A DNA stretch of 64,000 nucleotides, taken from Bretschneidera sinensis. Taxonomy: Eukaryota; Streptophyta; Magnoliopsida; Brassicales; Akaniaceae. Positions 45,700-58,452 of the stretch are shown in pieces (the stretch's first letter is position 1; the number at the start of each line of letters is the position of its first letter). The stretch spans positions 141,156,036 to 141,220,035 of the forward strand of contig CM043699.1 of the NCBI GenBank assembly GCA_023935145.1. The letters are read 5' to 3'. The translations under genes and the position numbers were made by a program. The notes beneath the pieces are model-generated. The model saw nothing but the letters and a program-made list of their open reading frames with translations, had not been told where the DNA came from and made no database searches.

Positions 45700-46972
45700 G
45701 TTTTGGTTTCAACCCTTCTTTAGAAAATAGAAAAAATATATTAGAATTTATAAGTTAGAACAGAACATTGATAAGCTTGTGGATTGTAAAGGGAAACTCA
45801 AGCTTCATATATAGCTAGCAAACAAATCTTTAGTCCACCTATTATATGTCCTTACAGGCTACACCAAACTAAATCTCTTGCCAAAAGAGGTGGATTTTTT
45901 TTTTTTTTTTGATAAATAAAACATGTTTGAAACCTAGAATGGAACCAAAAGAGGTGGAATTATAAAGAGGAACAAAAATTAGGAACAAAAAGTGGAGCAT
46001 CTTGATATTTTATTCCATTTTCTATCACATATGCATGGAACTCTCCACCACCTCTTTCCAAAAAGGCCTTTTTTTTCTGGGAACAAGAGAAAGACCAGCT
46101 AAACTCAATTAAAGAGCTCTAATCTTTTAAAATCCAAAATCCATCATTCATCCAGAAGAGCAAAATCAGTCCTTCTCCACCTGATCAGATATAACTCCAA
46201 CCCACCCACACAAAGTGCCTTCATTCTTACTTTCAAACAAGCTTACATCAAAAGAATAAACTCAACAATAAATACAAGAGAACATTTTGAGCTAAAACAA
46301 CCATTGAAAAGCGGTAAGACCCTTTCATTTGGAAAATACAAAATTTTCATTTACAAAGTATAAACAACAAATGTTTCCAGAAACACAGTAACTTGGACAT
46401 GGTGTCATGTTTGTAAAGATGAGCACCAAATTTCATCCCAATAGCTTTTAACTATTTTGTATTCACCTTTGGTCCTCTTGTTAACGGTAATCTCTTCATT
46501 TTACTTGGGGAGAGGGGGAATCTATATCAAATATCAAATTCTTCACAGCACAAAGTGCAAAGTCCAAAAGAATAAGTTTCAATATCATATCTCTGACCGC
46601 ACAAAGGGAAAAAAAAACAATAAGAATGGAAATCCTCAGCATCTATAAACCATGTCCTACGATTACCAAAACACATCTTTAATGAAATAAACCCGTGTCA
46701 TGCAAACCCAAATAGACATTTAAAAATAACAGCAAAAAAGAAAAATAAAATCAATTCATGCACTGAAAACACTCACTTTGTGCCTAGACAACAAATTAAA
46801 TTCTGGCTGCTCCACAATAGGACCCACCAAGTCCAACCTCTTCGCCATTCCCCATGCCTCGGTGATCTGCTGTGCAGACCACTCACTGGTCCCCCAGTAA
46901 AATGCCCACCCCTTATCAATCACATAATTCATTGCCCTGACTGTCTCTTCAATCGGTGTCGACGAGTCTGGC

Positions 46973-48277
46973 CTGTTACGGTAAATAATATTAACACAGT
47001 CAACATCAAATCTCAACAGAGAACTCTCATGGATAACAAATAAGCTCAAGCCAGCACAAATAAATGAAATTAGTTTTAAATAACTCAAATCAGTTGCCAA
47101 ATACCAGACTAATAGCAAAAATTACCACTACACCGCAACTGTGTACCACTAACACATGGCCTTGCCAAAGAAGCCTTTTATACAACAATCATATTCTATC
47201 AATTACACCAACAAAAATCACTATGGAACCCCACAAAAACTGGAACAAATACTTCAAATCGATATGTTGCAGTGAAGCATACAGTTTCCTACTGCAAGCA
47301 CACAAACTAATCCAACTCCATATGAAGCCTCTCTAAAGAGTCTTATAGACAGCAAATTATACGACCACAAAAGAAAAAATAGATAAACCCATCTGACATT
47401 TTCGAATTCAATAACAAAAACCACAAAATGTTATCCAAAAACCAGGGATTAGACATCAAATGACACTCTACTTACGACAGCGTAGCAGAAAAATCAATAA
47501 AACCTGTACCAGTTAATCAGAAATAATAAAACAAACACAACAAAAACGTACCTAAGCCAATTACCCCATATGGATCTATTTCATAGAATTTTGAAAGAGA
47601 AAAAGAAAAGGTAACCAAATTATGCTAAAAAATAATATTTTCTTAAAAGTTTAAACCCATATAGACAGATAATTACACTCTAGCAACCACACCATACCAC
47701 AAATCCAACAAACCCGTTTCCAAAATCTCAAATCGATCACAATTACAACAAAAGCTAATAAATAAATTACTAATATCAAGCCTTTTTCAATCAATTTTCC
47801 AAAGAGGAGGGGGGCAACAAATTATGCTTTAGGGGAAAAAAACATTTTCTGTAGAACCCATGAAACCAACAAATCGCACCTCACTTACCACAGAATAGCA
47901 CAAAATCAAATAAACCCATTTCAGATCCTCGCAAACAATAACAAGCACAATCGAGAGTAACTAAATCGATTACCCCTCCCCATAGCAAATCTTTCCAATA
48001 AAAATCAGAAGAAAAAATAGTGGAAAAGTTACAATAAAAGGGAACAAATCCATATGAAACACATGCAGAGAATAAATTACACTCCATCTAGCAGAGCACA
48101 ATTACGGATACATCTATTTCATATCACAAACCAATAACAAGCACAGTAAAATATAAATCAAACACCGAAAGTGAAGTCTAACAAATCACACTCCAAAAAA
48201 CCTGTTTCTTAAAATCAAAACCAAAACTAACAACAACAAGAAGTAGAACAACAATAGAAATTCGCGGTTCCTTTCAC
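46973..48277 (-). other. KAB1-type intron sequence
   Basis: It lies between donor CACAG|GTGAAAGG at 48277 and acceptor CGTAACAG at 46973. It is A-rich on the plus strand, and AAATCCAT/AACCCATTT-like and TTACACTC-like words recur. No other gene was recognised. Confidence 0.5.
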
Positions 48278-48571
48278 CTGTGGCAATAAATGAGATCGAC
48301 TTAATCCATGTCAAGCCTCTTGAGGGAGGCCTTGGTGCCCTCGACGATGTGCTTTCTGGAAAGACCCTTATCGTTCGGACCCGGTCCACCCCAGAAGATC
48401 TTGGTGGAGACGACGTCTGAGCGCTTCCAGCCGAGCTCCCTGATGGCTTGGCCCATGATCTCCTCGGCACGGCCGTTGGCGTAGACCTCTGCGTTGTCGA
48501 AGAAGTTGACCCCGTTGTCACTGCAGCACTGCAAGAGTGATTTCGCTTCTTTCACGTCGAGCTGGTTCCCG

Positions 48572-50365
48572 TGTTAAAGGTGGAGACAAAAGGGACAGCA
48601 GGCATAAGAAGTAGCTGCAGCCTTTAATACTAGGAGTTGTAAATGCACCAACTCTGTTACAAGTTCATATCATATGATAAACTCTTCTTATAATCCATGC
48701 TAGCTTTATGGATTTTGGAAGGAGATGCAAATTTCTTCTATGGAGAAATTACTCTATGCTTTTGTTAATTTTGTTACGTCTCAACAGTCTACAAAGAGCA
48801 ATTGACCAAATACATTAAAAGGAAACTCAATGGGTTAGTTTCCTTCTCAATGGGTGAGAGTAAGGCCTCTCATAATTGTGAAATTATTGTAACCTATCCC
48901 ATTATGGGTTTAATGACCAAATGTAATGCTAGTCCATACAATATAAATATATACAACAATCTCCCACTTAGACAGCATTACATTCAATCTCAACATAAAC
49001 ACAAACAAGCATCTAAAAAAACCAAAAACCTTGTTCAAAATATGCCTTCAATTACAAGCCAGTGAACGATACACTGACAGGGCATACGATACATGACCAA
49101 TAATTGCAATCACGTAACTTAGGTCAATGAGATGCAAGTGTAGTATGGAAATAATCAAAAGAGTGACGAACACTCGTTTCCACAAGAAGCCCTAGAGACA
49201 AATCTAAAAGTCTTTAAAGCAATAGACCTTGTCCAAAATGCAGTTGCAGCACCCAGTGTAGTGACTATATCGACAGGATATATGACACCAAACTTATACT
49301 CACAACCACCTGACTCAGGCATAGACTAAAATAGATTGTCTCTGATAGGTAATAAGCCTTGTCCACAATGTGGGTGACTCAGGCATGAGACTAATCAATA
49401 TGTCTCAATACATAAAGTATGCCCTGTCTAAAATGCACGTAACTCAGACATGAGACCAAACATAATGTCTCATTACATAAACAATCGTTTTGTCCAAAAT
49501 GTGCGTGACCGAGGCATGAGACTAATCAGTATGTCTCAATACATAAAGTACGCCCTGTCCAAAATGCGCGTGACTCAGGCATACATTGATATTGTCATAT
49601 TTAAAAAACATAATATGAGCATAAACAATATAGTCAAACAGTCAATGATTACAAAACTCCAACTAACTAAATACAACAGAAGACTCTAACAATCCCAAAT
49701 AAGTCACATGCTCCAGAAACAGTTTTGGAGCTAAACCTTTAGTTAGTGGGTCAACTAACATATGCTCAATAGAAATATATTCAACATAAATACAAGACTC
49801 GGCAATTTTCTCTCTTACAATCAAAAACTTAATGTCAATATACTTGGAGCGAGAAGAGCTCCTAGTGTTTCGAGAGAAAACAACTGCTGCAGAATTGTCA
49901 CAAAATATCTTCAACGACCTTGAAATGATGTTCACAACACATAGCCCCAAGATAAAGTTTCGCAACCGTATAGCCTGACATGTAGCCTCATAACAAGCTA
50001 CATATTCTGCCTCCATTGTAGAGGAAGCTGTAAGTGTCTGTTTGACACTCTTTCAAGAAACAGCTCCTCCTGTCATCATAAAAACATAACCAAAAGTGGA
50101 TCTTCTATCATCTGGACAACTTGCAAAATTGATATCAGAATATCCAACTACTTCGAGAACATTAGATCGTCGATATGTAAGCACTAGATCTTTAGTGCCT
50201 TGTAAATATCTGAGTACCAGTGAGCCAAACCAGAATCACTCAAGTATCTTCCAAGTACACCAACAGCATAAGCAATATCAGGTCATGTACATACTTGAGC
50301 ATACATCAAACTACCCACAACTGACGAATAGGGAACTATTTGCATTTGAGTCCTTTCACTATCAT
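48572..50365 (-). mobile_element. Copia fragment G, 3' end, inserted in the KAB1 first exon
   Basis: The 3' LTR 48572-48958 (minus strand TGTTGTATATATTTATATTG ... CCTTTAACA) has a polypurine tract (AAGTGGGAG) just upstream. Then follow a tandem-repeat leader (49311-49580), the RNase H end (49663-50016, MEAEYVACYEATCQAIRL, KIFCDNSAAV, HMLVDPLTKGL) and decayed RT/RNase H sequence to about 50365 (VGSLMYAQVCT then a stop then PDIA). The LTR's last base adjoins the KAB1 exon in the Phe codon before GNQLDV. The 5' portion of the element and the rest of the exon are missing. Confidence 0.8.
49311..49580. repeat. Minisatellite, about 65-bp unit, five copies
   Basis: Starts at 49311, 49375, 49441, 49506 and 49571 share TGACTCAGGCATGAGAC, followed by ATGTCTCAATACATAAAGTA and CCTGTCCAAAATGCGCG-like parts, so the spacing is 64-66 bases. 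It occupies the non-coding stretch between RNase H and the polypurine tract of copia G. Confidence 0.8.
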
Positions 50366-52335
50366 TCTGAAAGCAGTTTTATGATGTTTTCTAAAGAAAA
50401 TATGTTTGGATAACTGTAACTCGAAAATTGTTTTCAAAACAGAAAATAGTGAAATATTGGTTGGATAATCTTATTTTGAAAACTATTTTGATACGCCTTA
50501 TAATTATTTTTAGTTTTGAGTTTAAATTTAAATCTATATTAATTTTATTTCTCATATTTACTAAATACTTAAAAATAATTAATATTATTTTATTTTAAAT
50601 TTTTAATATTTTTAATATTTTTTATATACCATGGAGAAAGAATGAAATAGAGAAATGAACACTGATTTCAGGGTTATTTTTCGAAAATTATATCAGAAAA
50701 CACCAATTTGGGGTTTTCAAAAAACCATTATTATGAAAACTATTTTGATATACCTTGTAATTATTTTTAGTTTTGAGTTTAAATTTAAAATCTATATTAA
50801 TTTTATTTATCATATTTACTAAATACTTAAAAATAATTAATATTATTTTTTAAAAATTTTAATATTTTTTATATACCATAGAGGAAGAATGAAACAGAGA
50901 AGTGAACACTGATTTCATGGCTATTTTTCGAAAATTATATCAGAAAACATCAATTTAGGGTTTTTCAGAAAATAGTTTTTAAAAACTGATTTTTTTAAAA
51001 TTACTTTTGAAAACTGTTTGCCAAACATGAAAATGAGTTTTTGAAAACTGATTTTAGTTTTTGAAAACTAAAACAGTTTTCAAAAACCCATTCCAAACAT
51101 GCCCTTAGTTTGTCATAAAAATTGCTTTCATAGGATTTTTGATAAATTGTTTTCATTGTTAGTTTATCAAACACTAAGGGTCTGTTTGGCTTAGCTTTTG
51201 ATATTGAAGTGTTATGGAGTTAGAACCTATTTAGTATTTGGTAAAAATTATTTCAAGTATTATCAAACTAATTGATGTGTTTGGTAAATAAGTTGTAAAC
51301 CTACTTTTAGATGTTGAAATTACTCAAAGGGTACATGAGTAATGTTTGATTATTTGAAGGTTTTTCTTTTATTAAATTGAATTTATTATTTGTATAATAT
51401 AAATATATTAATTTTATTCATAATAAAATATAAATAATTAAAATAATATCCAGTAAAATAATAATATTTATTAATAATTTAATTTAATTAGAAAATAATA
51501 ATTTTTTATTAAATAATAATCTCAATGTTCTAATAATAATGAATGCATCATTGTTATATTTAAAATTTGATTAGGAATATGAATAGTGTAAATACATTTG
51601 TCGTAAAAAGGTAGTTTAAGAATATGAATAGTATTAAAACTGATCTTGAGATTAAAAATCAATTTCAGATTGGAGCCCAAATCAATTTTTTCAAAGGTTT
51701 TTAGCTTCTAATTCTTTAAAAAAACAATTCAAAAAGAAGTGCTTGGCATAGATTTTGCTTTTTGACGGTATAAACTGTTTCAAATTCTATCATGTAGACA
51801 CTAAATTATTCTTAGTTTTACTATTTTATCAAAAATCATTTTATAAACCATAAAAGGATATTTATGTTAGATCAAATGGTAACTTTCGGAAATAAATAAG
51901 CTTACCAAAATGAAAAGAGAATCGAGGGTCAAATTTTTTTGTGATTCATCGAGACATTGACAAATTTTTTGCGTGTCAAACTGGCATTTCTTTGCGTTAT
52001 GGTTGCAATAACCTTAATTAGATTAAACATGGCCTCTCATAATTGTGGAATTTTTCTGAATCAGCCTCCGTAGTCCGAAACTAATTTTACATTACAATAG
52101 CACGACGCGTTCAGGAGTTGTAAACTATGCAATTTTAGCAAAAGAGGAAAAAAATTCTTACAAATTATAATTACAAATAACCATCAAAACGCAAATAACC
52201 GGTAGAACAAATCTTTTTAATCTTCAGGAGGAAAGAAGAGAAGCAAGAAATATTTCAAACAGACGAGGAAATATTTAATATGTTTTCAGTTGAAGCTAAA
52301 CGAAGCCACTATATAGCCTGATTGTTATTCATTAA
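50366..52335. other. Intergenic with repeat-like segments
   Basis: The 50471-50985 stretch holds a tandem duplication of about 257 bases. The right edge near 51060-51106 (GAAAACTGATTTTAG ... AACCCATTCCAAACATGCCC) looks like a MITE end. The segment from 51178 (AAGGGTCTGTTTGGC) resembles another short DNA-transposon end. No gene is seen. This should also contain the 3' flank of the LRR gene. Confidence 0.4.
50471..50985. repeat. Tandem duplication, about 257 bp x 2, in a MITE-like segment
   Basis: GAAAACTATTTTGATA(C/T)(G/A)CC, then TTATTTTTAGTTTTGAG, and later GAACACTGATTTCA(G/T)GG and AATTATATCAGAAAACA recur at an offset of 257 bases (50478 and 50735). Confidence 0.8.
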
Positions 52336-55300
52336 TTAGAATATCTCCATTCTTTGTGGAACTGGGGTCTTGATGACCTGCAATATTTGCACAACCTCTG
52401 CCATGGAAGGCCTACTGGATGGTATCTGAGAAGTACACACCAAGGCCAATTTGAGTACCGGCAAGACCTCGTCTTCCGGGTAATCATCCAAGCTTTGATC
52501 AACACAATCCAACACGTTACCTTCCTCCAGCAAAGTCTTCACATGGTCGCTTAGTATCACAATACTGTCCTCTCCATATTCAACAGGCCTTCTACCAGTT
52601 ACAAGCTCAAGGATCATAACCCCAAATCCATAAATGTCACATTTCTCATTAACCCTTAAGCTCTGGCATGCTAGTTCTGGTGCCACATACCCTAATGCAC
52701 TCTGAAATCTGTTGTTGATCACGTGCATTTCAAGCTTCGTCAACAGCCTTGCAAGTCCAAAATCTGAAATTTTTGGGTTGTTGTTCTCATCAAGCAAGAT
52801 GTTGCTTGGCTTTAAGTTGTAGTGAATGATAGGCGGACGGAAAGAATGGTGAAGATGACCGAGTCCTTTAGCTGTTCCAAGGATGATTTTGAATCTGTTG
52901 GCCCAAGAAAGTGGTGGAGTAGAAGGTAGTCTTTCATGCAGTTTGGCTTGTAAGCTGCCATTTGGTGCATACTCTGATACCAGAAGCTGCAATTGAGGAG
53001 TCCAGTAGTATCCTTTCAGGGATACGAGATTCGGGTGCCTCGCATTCCCTAAAATTCTAACTTCACGATCAAAATCTTCTGGGTGTTGGATTATATTTGA
53101 TGTGATGAGCTTTTTGATCACGATTGATCGCAACATTCTTCCTTGTGTTCCTAATGAAACCTTGTAAACGGTTCCAAAAACCCCTTCACCGATCTCAGCA
53201 GCCTTTTTGAGGAGGGATTCAGGGTTGTTAATCCATTCAGGATCAGATAATGACCTTGAATCAAACAGAACTAGCTTACCCATCACCAGATTTGCTGATC
53301 GCGATGAGCTGGAACACATGCTTTCCAACGCGTTATCGACAAACGAAAGGCTTCTCCGAACAGATACGTTAAGCAGGCTTATAATTATCACTCCAAATGA
53401 AATGATTACAGCAGCTGAAATCGCAACAATTGCAGAAACACTGAGGAAAGTGTGGTGATGGAACCGTACAGAATTAGAGGATGCGTTTCTTTGCCTGTGG
53501 TTATGATCCATTTGGTTGCCGTAGGCATTTGGGTCAAGGACTAGAGGTTTTGGTACATTCATCTTACATGGTCCTTTCAATAATGGTGAGCAAATACCCA
53601 GATTTCCCTGCAATGAACTTTCATCCAAGCTTTGAAATATGCTTCCAGCAGGAAGCCTGCCTACGAGCCTGTTAAATGATACATTTACCACAAGTAGATT
53701 TTCTAACTTTCCCAGCTCTTGAGGTATCTCTCCACTCAGTTCATTGGATTCTAACTTCAAAATCTTGAGCTTGCTTAGTTTTGAAATGGATTTGGGGATG
53801 GAACCACTTAAATTATTGTGGGACAAGCTCCTGCAAACCAACAGATTAAGACATTGGAGGTTAAATATTGCTTGTCAAATTGGTTTTTGAAACAACTTTT
53901 GGTAGACAAGATGTGGAGCTATAATCTGTTAAGTGTTTAGTAAAACTGTGTTTTTTTTTACATAAATATCAGCTTCTTAAAATCTATTTTTTAGCTTCAA
54001 ATTCTTTCAAGAAACCTTTTATCTGGGTGTTTGACCTATCTTATATTTCTTAAAAGAAATCATTTTGAAAAATCTATCAAAATGCTTTTGAAAACCAAGA
54101 AAGGAAACAAAAATTATTGGAGACTTACAGCAAGTAAAGAGAAGAACAGTTGCCGATTTCTTCTGGTATTGGGCCAGTCAACCAGTTACCATCCAGTTGA
54201 AGAATACCCAAACTTCCAGATTCACAGATATCCCCTGGAATTGAACCAAACAAGGCACTATTTCGAAGATCCAACACTGTTAGATTCTGAAAGAACCCAA
54301 GTTCTGGAGGTATCCTTGAGTGAAGATTGTTCCACGATAAGTTCAAGTCTCTCAAGTTGGCAAAAAGACCCATTTCTGCAGGAATACTACCTGTGAGATT
54401 GTTCTTTGACAGATCCAACAAACGAAGTGATTCAAACAATCTGCTTGACCCTGAAGGGATCAAACCCATTAGCCCATTATGTGAAAAATCTATCTCCTCC
54501 AATCCCAAATCAAACAAACCTTCTGGTATGCTACCACTGAAGCTATTACCTCTGAATCGGATAACAGATAACTGGTTGCAGTAAATCATTGACATTGGTA
54601 TCTCTCCAGTTAGTCTATTATTTGACAAGCTCAAATAATTCAGTGATCTAAGATTACCCATTGAAGATGGAAGGCCACCCATCAAATCATTGTTGGAGAA
54701 ATCTAAGTAAACCAGGCTGCTCATGTTACCAATCCACCGAGGAAAATCCCCTGTGAACTTATTATTTGATAAACTGAAAAAGACCAAAGAATTTAGCCTC
54801 TGAAGAGAATCTGGAATTGCTTCAGTGAAAAGATTATTGCTGAAATCTAATGTATTCAAGTGGGGACATAATCCAATATCTAGAGGCAATGGCCCTGAGA
54901 ATTGGTTACCCTGTAAATGGATCTCTTTCAAGTTGTGAAGGGAAAATACCCCATTTGGTAAGGACCCAGAAAGCGCATTATGAGAAAGATCCAATAATCT
55001 AAGACTTTGAAGAGACCAAATCCCAGAAACAAAAACTGGGTTACCAGAGAAATGGTTGTTTGATAGATTAAGGGTATTCAAAGAAGAGCATCTAGCAAGT
55101 GAGCTAGGAATTGGACCATCAAGCAAGTTCTCAGCTAGTGAAAGGTATTTAAGAGATAAACAGTTCTGAAAGAAATCATCAGGGAGTGGACCAGAGAGTG
55201 AATTCCCCGAAAGATCAAGAAATCTAATAGAACTGATCACAAGAGAACAAGGAATACGGCCTGAAAAAGAGTTGTAACTAAGATTAAGCTTTTCAAGGCT

Positions 55301-55687
55301 ACCAATAAGACCAAAATTTGGACTAATATCACCACTAAACTTGTTGTTAGAAAGTGATAATACCTTCAAATGTTGCAATTTTTGAAGCCCTTTACCGATC
55401 TTCCCCGATAAGCCTAACCCATCAAGAGATACCTTAGAAACCCGACCGTTAACCGGATTGCACTCAATGTATCTCCATGAACATGGGGAGTTATCATCTT
55501 CGTTCCATGAATCAAGGTAAGAAGATGGGTCTTTAAGGTCTGACTTGAAGACAATGAGGCCTAAAACGTCATCGAGTTGAACAGAAGTAGCATCAACATT
55601 GCCGTCGCCCATGCAACCTTGAAAAGAAGAAAAAGCCAACACTGTTGCAAATAATAGAGCAGCTTGAAGAAAACTCATTATAGACAT
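52336..55687 (-). CDS. LRR receptor-like protein kinase, probably kinase-inactive (At3g28040 type), complete
   Basis: Two exons, 54129-55687 and 52336-53830, are joined at TTGCT|GTAAGT and TTTGCAG|GAGCTTGTCC. This gives an open frame of 1017 codons, close to the 1016 of Arabidopsis At3g28040. Order: signal peptide (about 1-25, MSIMSFLQAALLFATVLAFS); LRR N-cap with PCSWRYIECNP (70-80); about 20 LRRs (95-590); short linker with CSPLLKGPC; membrane segment near 670-695 (SVSAIVAISAAVIISFGVII); kinase domain from about 745. GEGVFGTVYK and VIKK (Gly loop, Lys) and DFGLARLL are present. The catalytic loop reads HYNLKPSNILL, with HRD replaced by HYN, so phosphotransfer should be absent or weak. It is a plasma-membrane receptor that presumably signals through partners. 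It ends RMEIF. Confidence 0.93.
53831..54128 (-). other. Intron of the LRR receptor-like gene
   Basis: 298 bases with GTAAGTCTCC donor and TTTGCAG acceptor. It splits a Leu codon within the last LRRs, so spliced reading gives NCSSLYLLSLSHNNLSGS without interruption. Confidence 0.9.
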
Positions 55688-55860
55688 TCTTTATTCTCTC
55701 TGCTTGCTGATTGATTAGCAATGGCTAAAGAGCAAGAAATTAAGCATAGCTATGTGATATGAATGATTGAATATTGTAGTTTGTTTATTGTACTACTCAA
55801 AAGAAAACGATGTAACTGTACGAGTTCATCAGATGGAGCGGAGAGGGAGAGAGCGAGAGA

Positions 55861-55866
55861 CTTATA
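55861..55866 (-). promoter_or_regulatory. Candidate TATA box of the LRR receptor-like gene
   Basis: TATAAG (in CGTGTATAAGTCTCTC, minus strand) lies about 175 bases upstream of the ATG at 55687. It is followed by a CT-rich leader (55810-55860), as is common for plant 5' UTRs. The position is plausible but unproven. Confidence 0.3.
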
Positions 55867-58371
55867 CACGAAAATAGGTTGTGTGATGGACCTTGTAAAA
55901 AGCCAAAGATGCAAAAGTGAGGATACGGAAGGGAAGGGGAAGGGAATAGGGAAGAAAAGTAGTAAAATCCAAGTCAGTCCGTGAAGAGAGCAAGTAAGTC
56001 CGTGAAGAGAGCTGAGATAATGGAAAATATTCCTAACCGTAAAGGTCAAGGCATTGTTTTTGTCTGTGAGTGAAAGTGAGAGTGAGCTTCCATCTTTGCT
56101 GTAGACTATTGCTTCTTTCACTCTCTTCCTGCCCTGCGTGCTTTCACTTTCCTTTTTGAAAATCTGATTTCTGCCAAGCCAATGATTTACTAGGATGCTG
56201 CAATTCCCTCATCTTTTTTTTTTTTTAAATTCACAATTTAGAATCATGATGGGAGGAGAATTGTTGTATTAGATATGGTGCCAATTATTTTGTGAAAATG
56301 ACTTTCTTCAGGTTTCATTAGTTCTGTTCTCAGTTTTCTCTATCGTTTTTAACTAAAAAAAGAACAGGGAAAATGTCCAAGGTTGTGGATGTGCCCTCAC
56401 ATTTGAATCAGAAATGAAAACAAATTCTGATTAATATCAAATAATCGGACTAAGTTTGATTTACTTTACTGTAATAGGAAGGTTTAAACTCAAACACTTT
56501 TAAAAAAAAAACCAAAAAATCAATAAATTAATCTTATCATTATAGTTCATAACATCATAATATCTAAGGTAAATTATAATTTACATCTATCGAGTTAGGT
56601 TATAATTAAAACTTCATTTAGAGTGGATAATTTTAAATTTAAAATAACAAAATTACTCATTAGTTTAACATGTTACGTACCATACATGCAAAACACAATT
56701 TGAAAGAAAAAAAACAAAATCGTGAAAAGGACGAGTTTGGCTTAAAACTTCGTTCATTGAATTTTTTGTTTAGAATAATATTAAATTATAAATTTATCAT
56801 TGTTAAATAAATATATGTTTTTTTGTTTTGATATTAATGGATTGAAACAACTAATTGTGTTCTTACTTAATTTTTATTATTTAAATAAAAAAATAATGAT
56901 GAAGTGCATTTTGGACATCACATGCTTGTGATCATGTGAGGTCCCCTAAGCCAAAATGCTATTCCGTTAACTCCTTTAACGTTTGTTTACCACATGGTAC
57001 GCAATTGTAATGATAAAGGTTTCGGAGAAATGATTTTTTTTTAACCTTTATACACCTTTGACTCAGCTAGTTATCCTAAAAGTTTAACTTTATGGTGGTC
57101 ATCATTAACGAGAAAAGTAAAAGTTTTAAGGTAATTATCGCGTGTGTGATCATCACATAATAAATCATTAAAGATGTGTTTAGTTATAAAAAAATATTTT
57201 TTATTTTTTATTTTAATTTTCTTTAATATATTTTATAACAATTTGTATGTTTACTGTTCATGTCAAATTCAAAGTATATTGTTTAATACCATTGACATGG
57301 TTTGGATTTTCTCCATCTACAAATTAAAATGGAATCAAATTTACAATAGAATTGAATTCAAGCGATGATATTTAATTTTATTATTAACTTAATCTCTATT
57401 TCAATTCAAAATCCAATCTCATAGTTGCTTTTTCTCCTACATGTTGATACCCTTGATTTTATTTTTACTATGAAACTTGTACTTTTTATGGTTTTAAATT
57501 ACCAAACTACCTTTAAATAATTTTATAATAATTATAAATAATAAAAGTGAATAGAAATATGGTTATTTATTGACGTCATAGATAAAAATAACAAGATTTT
57601 ATACCACTTAGTAATTGTTATTATATAAATTGTTTTTTTTTACAAAACTGACTTTTAGTTTTAATTTTTATTTATTTAAATCAAGTCAAATTTCACATCA
57701 ACCATATATATTTATAAATATTTTTATATAACTTTTTAAATCGAATTTTTTAAACTTCATTTAAATATAACAATATAAATAAAATATTTATAAATATTTG
57801 ATGACATTTAATGTGTGTATAATCTACGTCACCTCAATACAAGATTAAGTTAAAATTAAATGTTTTTATCTAGACCACGATCTTTTTTATTTAAAAATTA
57901 AAATGGAAGTTAAGTTCATAGTGAAATTGAACGCTACAATGATAAATTTGAATTTGAATATTTTCCATTGAATAATGTGACATTTAATCTCACTATACAC
58001 TTGAGAATATCGTTATCCCCACCCTTACGTAAGAGACACGTGTAAGAGACATAATGTGAATGAAAATCCCCAAAGTCTAATGCAACAAGATTAGCAAGTG
58101 GGGGTAAGAAATGAGTTTTTTTTTTTATTAAACCGGATCTAAAACCAATATTTTATACTAATCTACAACTTTACTAATAATTTTTAAAAATATTACAAAT
58201 AACATTATTGTTTGGATCTTACATTTATACTAGTAAAATCTCTCAAAATTATCAATTTTTTTTTTGAAATCATCTAAAAGACCTCATTAAACAAATATTA
58301 TTGCAAGCAGTGGGTCACAAGATCCAAGCTATATTCACGGAACGCATACGGGTTTTCTTTAGCAAAAAGTA

Positions 58372-58452
58372 AGTAAAATAAAATGGGGCCCACCCACTTT
58401 TAAAAAGGCCAAAGTAAAATAAAATGGGGCCCACCCACTTTTAAAAAGGCTT
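58372..58452. repeat. Tandem duplication, 41 bp x 2
   Basis: The unit AGTAAAATAAAATGGGGCCC plus ACCCACTTTTAAAAAGGC and a few bases occurs twice in perfect tandem. It contains the palindrome GGGGCCC followed by ACCC. Confidence 0.9.

Larger units (their letters stand above)
36984..48571 (-). pseudogene. KAB1: Potassium-channel beta subunit / aldo-keto reductase (KAB1-type) pseudogene, exons scattered
   Basis: KAB1 is a cytosolic NADPH-binding aldo-keto reductase-fold subunit of plant K+ channels. Minus-strand exons are: 48278-48571 (GNQLDVKEAKSLLQCC, NAEVYANGRAEEIMGQ, IFWGGPGPNDKGLSRKH); 46777-46972 (PDSSTPIEETVRAMNYVI, GWAFYWGTSEWSAQQITEA); 45014-45117 ([19 protein letters not shown]); and 36984-37097 (IQENMKAIDVIPLLTPAV, QSKPKRPDSYW, stop). 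Splice phases fit. Defects: the first exon is cut after its C-terminal part by a copia LTR end at 48572, so the first two dozen residues are gone. A TAA at 48301-48303 replaces the Tyr after KRLDMD. One codon is missing in SDVVSTK. The whole exon between NKG and IQENMK (about 70 residues in family members) is not found in 37100-44760. Copia E and F fill that interval. Confidence 0.88.

Noticed and set aside
49311..49580. Evenly spaced repeats resembling a CRISPR array
   Set aside because: The whole 65-base unit repeats, with no unique spacers, and it lies inside a plant copia element.
55750..56121. 123-residue minus-strand frame upstream of the LRR gene
   Set aside because: It overlaps the CT-rich leader and promoter region and has no recognisable domain; the LRR start at 55687 with a signal peptide is better.
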